From positions 1-6,751 of the forward strand of contig JAOZLO010000157.1 of NCBI GenBank assembly GCA_029934775.1: a stretch of DNA of 6,751 nucleotides. The letters run 5' to 3'. Under the pieces are notes generated by a model. It made no database searches, was not told the origin of the DNA, and saw nothing but the letters and a program-made list of their open reading frames with translations. How positions within the stretch are numbered: position 1 is the stretch's first letter; the number at the start of each line of letters is the position of its first letter. Shown here piece after piece: positions 4,104 to 6,751 of this stretch. The stretch comes from Desulfocapsaceae bacterium. Lineage in GTDB: Bacteria; Desulfobacterota; Desulfobulbia; Desulfobulbales; Desulfocapsaceae. The translations under genes were made by a program, and so were the position numbers.

Positions 4104-6751
4104 TTAAAGTTCTGTCAGCACATCAAAAAGCTCACCGTCCGCTTCTATTTTGCTTCTGTTGCCGATAATTGTACGATGGATCTCGGGCATCATCCGGGAG
4201 AATGCCGGGCCAAAACTGCGAAGGTCTGCTGCCGTTGTCTGAATTATCTCCTCAATCCTGCGCTGTTTATATTCTGTATCAATGCCGTTTAAATATTCAT
4301 TTCTGGCGGTTGCTCCCTTGGCTGCGGAGCTCTGGTGCGGATCAAAGTTGCCGTAGGTTCCGGTTATTAACTGAGCCATTGTCTCTGCAGGAAGATCCAG
4401 GTTGGTAACAATCTCGGGGACAGCATTGTAGGCGTCGTATGTTTTTTTAACCTGAGGGTCACGGTAGCTGACAAAAGCCAGGTTGCCGCTTAGCTGGCCA
4501 AACTGGATAAAACAGCCGTATGCACCACCCATCTGGCGGACACTGTTCCAGAGATAATCCCGGGAGAGATAGGTTTTTAATACTTCAAAATGGCCGTTAT
4601 ACCCTTTTCCGTCTTTCAGTAGATTCCCACCCTGAACTGCAAAGACCACTTCGGCGGAGGTGATAAAGGCCTCGTGTCTGGCAAGAGAGAGGTTGGGGAG
4701 AGGTTGCGGTGCAGGTTTTGCGGAACCAAGGGCCTCGCTGAGACAGCCGCCAACCTGTTTGAAATGGTCGATCTCCTGACCGTTAGCGGTAATTGCAAAA
4801 AGGAGATTGTTTTTGTTGAAAAGGAGGGATCTCATTTCCTCCATGGCTGCCAGGAAACTCTCTTCTTCCCGGTCGTAGTTGATGGCGAGATTTTTAACAG
4901 CCTGATAGGCGGTTACGCCGCTGAACATTTCTCCGTATCTCCCCGCTGTACTCAGGTGTGAGAAGAGCCGGGTGGTTGGAAGGTTGTATCCCTCGCTCTG
5001 GGCAGCGTGTTCAGCCCAGGCAAATTCCCGGCCGACTATTTCACGGATTCTTGCCGTATCTTTAAATGATACACTTGAGAAAATTTCTGCAAGAAGGCGA
5101 AGCGCTTTTTCAAGGTAGTCAGGTAAACATTTAAGATGCAGCCAGAGTACCGGGTTTGTAATGCCAGCTTCCTGGCGCCGGGTGTAGGTGTTGAGAGAAT
5201 GAGAGAAAGAACCTGTACAGGTGGCTATTTCCTTTGCAAAGGATTTGTAATCGAGCCTCTTTGTCCCGATTTCTGTGAGGATGGTGCCAAAAAGGTCGAG
5301 CCATGGAAGCAGGCGCGGCGGGAGACAGGAAAAATTGAAACCGATATCGATATAGGAGATATGATTGGTCTCCAGGTCACTGGTGAGCAGTTGCCGACCA
5401 GACATTTCCCCCGGCGTGACAGCATGGAAGTCGATCTCGGTCGAAAGGTCTTTCAGGGTAAGTTGTGGTAGCAGGGAAAGGGTTTCAACACTGTTGGGGG
5501 TTTGCTGTTCCTCCATCATTCTGTTGGTTTTTTCAATGCGTTCTGTTCTTTCTTTCCCGGTTACGACTGCATCGTAGTCTGTCAGTCGCTGCTGTTCCTC
5601 CTTCTGGTTCTGGAGTTGTTTTCCTGGATCTGGAACCAGTGTAACAGTGACGTTTGCAGGATTGTCTATCAAATATTTATTTATCAACTCTTCAAAATAG
5701 TTTTCGTTTAATGCCCTGTGGCGGATTTTTTTAATAAGTTCTTCGCCTGTGAGATAGAGAAACGGATCGTTGCCATATTTGAGCGCATTCATCGCCCTGC
5801 CGATTCGGTCGAGTCCTCGCTGGGCCTTGCTTGATTCTTCCCTGAAGTTAAATTCGAATTTATTCAGTTCTGCGAGTACCAGGTCGTGATCCAGCCCCTC
5901 TTCCACCATTTTCTGCAGGGTATCCGTGTAGAGTGTAAGGAAATCATCACGATGCTCCGGTTCACTGCCAATAAGGTAACTGATCATAATTGTTCTATGG
6001 CAGGATCCTGCAAGGTATAGACCTCCAAAATCTTTACATAATCCGCTCGACACAATAGCATTTTTCAGAGGTGATCCATCTGAGTTAAAGAGGATATTTG
6101 CAATAATCTGAAAGGCTGTATTCTCTTCCCGGTTAGCTGTCGTTGAAACATTTGTGCCAATAGCCAGAAAGGTTTTGTCTTTTGTATCCTCAGAGTCTAC
6201 AGCATATGTATCAGTTGTGAAGAGTGGTTTGGTAGCCACTCTTCCTTCCTCTATACCTACTCGATTTCTTTTTTCTGAAAAGGTGGAGAAGAATCTGTCC
6301 TGGAGAAAGTTGAGTTCATCTATCAGTGGTGCGTTGCCATAGACAAAAAACATACCGTTGGATGGGTGATAATGTTTTTCATGGAAATCACAAAACTCTT
6401 TGTAACTGAGATCCGGGATATTTTTCGGGTCCCCTCCTGATTCATGGGCGTAGGTTGAACCGGGCATTAAACCTGAAAAAATATGATGAAAGAGAAATCG
6501 GATCGGATCAGAGAAGGCTCCTTTCATCTCGTTGTATACCACGCCCTGGTATTGTAGAGGAGTATCTGTTCCTTCCTGATGGTAGTGCCATCCTTCCTGT
6601 TCAAATGTTTGCAGGCTTAAAAGAGGGTTAAATACAACATCGCAATATACATCCATGATGTTAAAATATTCTTTCAGGTTCCTTGTAGCAAAGGGATAGT
6701 AGGTAATATCGGCCCCGGTCATGGCATTAAGGAAGGTCATCAGCCCTCCTT
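4104..6751 (-). CDS. M16C zinc metallopeptidase, presequence protease (PreP)/PITRM1-like, N-terminus cut by right window edge
   Basis: Predicted PreP-like peptidase degrading peptides of tens of residues inside a closed two-half chamber. The visible part has 878 residues from the Met at 6740 plus three earlier in-frame residues (GGL). That Met is internal: the PreP-family segment (K)GxLxTFLNA crosses the window edge, so the HXXEH motif lies about 25 codons outside. Numbering from that Met: GVVYNEMKG (66-74) carries Glu71, matching the distal zinc-ligand glutamate (Glu177 in Arabidopsis PreP1). Residues 370-430 form the charged helical hinge between halves (LQNQKEEQQRL, ERTERIEKTNRMMEEQQ). The C-terminal half has VRQMGGAYG (734-742) with Arg735 and Tyr741, the substrate-binding Arg-Tyr pair at the family's six-residue spacing, then VSYRDP (757-762). 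The C-terminus is complete (TAA at 4104-4106). Full length should be near 970-990 residues. Cellular location is undecidable without the N-terminus. Confidence 0.93.
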   Translation of the reverse strand, partial: GGLMTFLNAMTGADITYYPFATRNLKEYFNIMDVYCDVVFNPLLSLQTFEQEGWHYHQEGTDTPLQYQGVVYNEMKGAFSDPIRFLFHHIFSGLMPGSTYAHESGGDPKNIPDLSYKEFCDFHEKHYHPSNGMFFVYGNAPLIDELNFLQDRFFSTFSEKRNRVGIEEGRVATKPLFTTDTYAVDSEDTKDKTFLAIGTNVSTTANREENTAFQIIANILFNSDGSPLKNAIVSSGLCKDFGGLYLAGSCHRTIMISYLIGSEPEHRDDFLTLYTDTLQKMVEEGLDHDLVLAELNKFEFNFREESSKAQRGLDRIGRAMNALKYGNDPFLYLTGEELIKKIRHRALNENYFEELINKYLIDNPANVTVTLVPDPGKQLQNQKEEQQRLTDYDAVVTGKERTERIEKTNRMMEEQQTPNSVETLSLLPQLTLKDLSTEIDFHAVTPGEMSGRQLLTSDLETNHISYIDIGFNFSCLPPRLLPWLDLFGTILTEIGTKRLDYKSFAKEIATCTGSFSHSLNTYTRRQEAGITNPVLWLHLKCLPDYLEKALRLLAEIFSSVSFKDTARIREIVGREFAWAEHAAQSEGYNLPTTRLFSHLSTAGRYGEMFSGVTAYQAVKNLAINYDREEESFLAAMEEMRSLLFNKNNLLFAITANGQEIDHFKQVGGCLSEALGSAKPAPQPLPNLSLARHEAFITSAEVVFAVQGGNLLKDGKGYNGHFEVLKTYLSRDYLWNSVRQMGGAYGCFIQFGQLSGNLAFVSYRDPQVKKTYDAYNAVPEIVTNLDLPAETMAQLITGTYGNFDPHQSSAAKGATARNEYLNGIDTEYKQRRIEEIIQTTAADLRSFGPAFSRMMPEIHRTIIGNRSKIEADGELFDVLTEL

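Noticed and set aside
5136..5711. Several overlapping plus-strand open frames antisense to the M16C gene
   Set aside because: They are mutually overlapping shadow frames with Cys/Ser-rich, low-complexity translations and no initiation signals; the minus-strand protease sequence explains the region.
1..6751. CRISPR array, insertion sequence, integrase, toxin-antitoxin or defence genes
   Set aside because: I saw no spaced direct repeats, no terminal inverted repeats with target duplications, and no coding sequence of those types; all long frames are accounted for by five genes.

Overview
The window looks like ordinary chromosomal DNA of moderate GC from a Gram-negative bacterium. Gene content and protein style fit a sulfate-reducer-type lineage (Desulfobacterota, perhaps Desulfobulbales): an RsmB gene followed by a small MAEIKST-type protein and an M24 peptidase, an AapJ-type periplasmic binding protein, and a PreP-type M16C protease. 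The lineage is inferred from resemblance and was not tested. I see no tRNA, rRNA, CRISPR, insertion sequence, phage or plasmid gene.

Layout. Bases 1-2832 hold three genes on the minus strand, read right to left: rsmB (16S rRNA m5C methyltransferase with NusB domain), an uncharacterised, Gln-rich, probably coiled-coil protein of about 197 residues, and the first 250 residues of an M24B Xaa-Pro peptidase that runs off the left edge. A hairpin plus T-tract sits on the rsmB stop codon, and a sigma70-like promoter follows at once, so the two downstream genes may form their own transcription unit. A 170-bp divergent intergenic region (2833-3002) separates rsmB from a plus-strand aapJ-like gene (3003-4025), an exported amino-acid-binding protein with no permease or ATPase gene beside it. 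A 78-bp convergent gap follows, then a large minus-strand gene (4104-6751) for an M16C presequence-protease-like metallopeptidase whose N-terminus, with the HXXEH zinc motif, lies beyond the right edge.

How they work together. Two genes encode peptidases acting at different peptide sizes (M16C on peptides of tens of residues, M24B on short X-Pro peptides), and one encodes an amino-acid-binding protein. A shared peptide and amino-acid salvage theme is possible but rests only on proximity. rsmB is a ribosome-modification housekeeping gene. I found no convincing new biological system. The points most worth a second look are the Asp-to-Gln change at the expected ligand-amino-group position of the AapJ-like protein, its orphan context, the terminator/promoter junction after rsmB, and the uncharacterised small protein.
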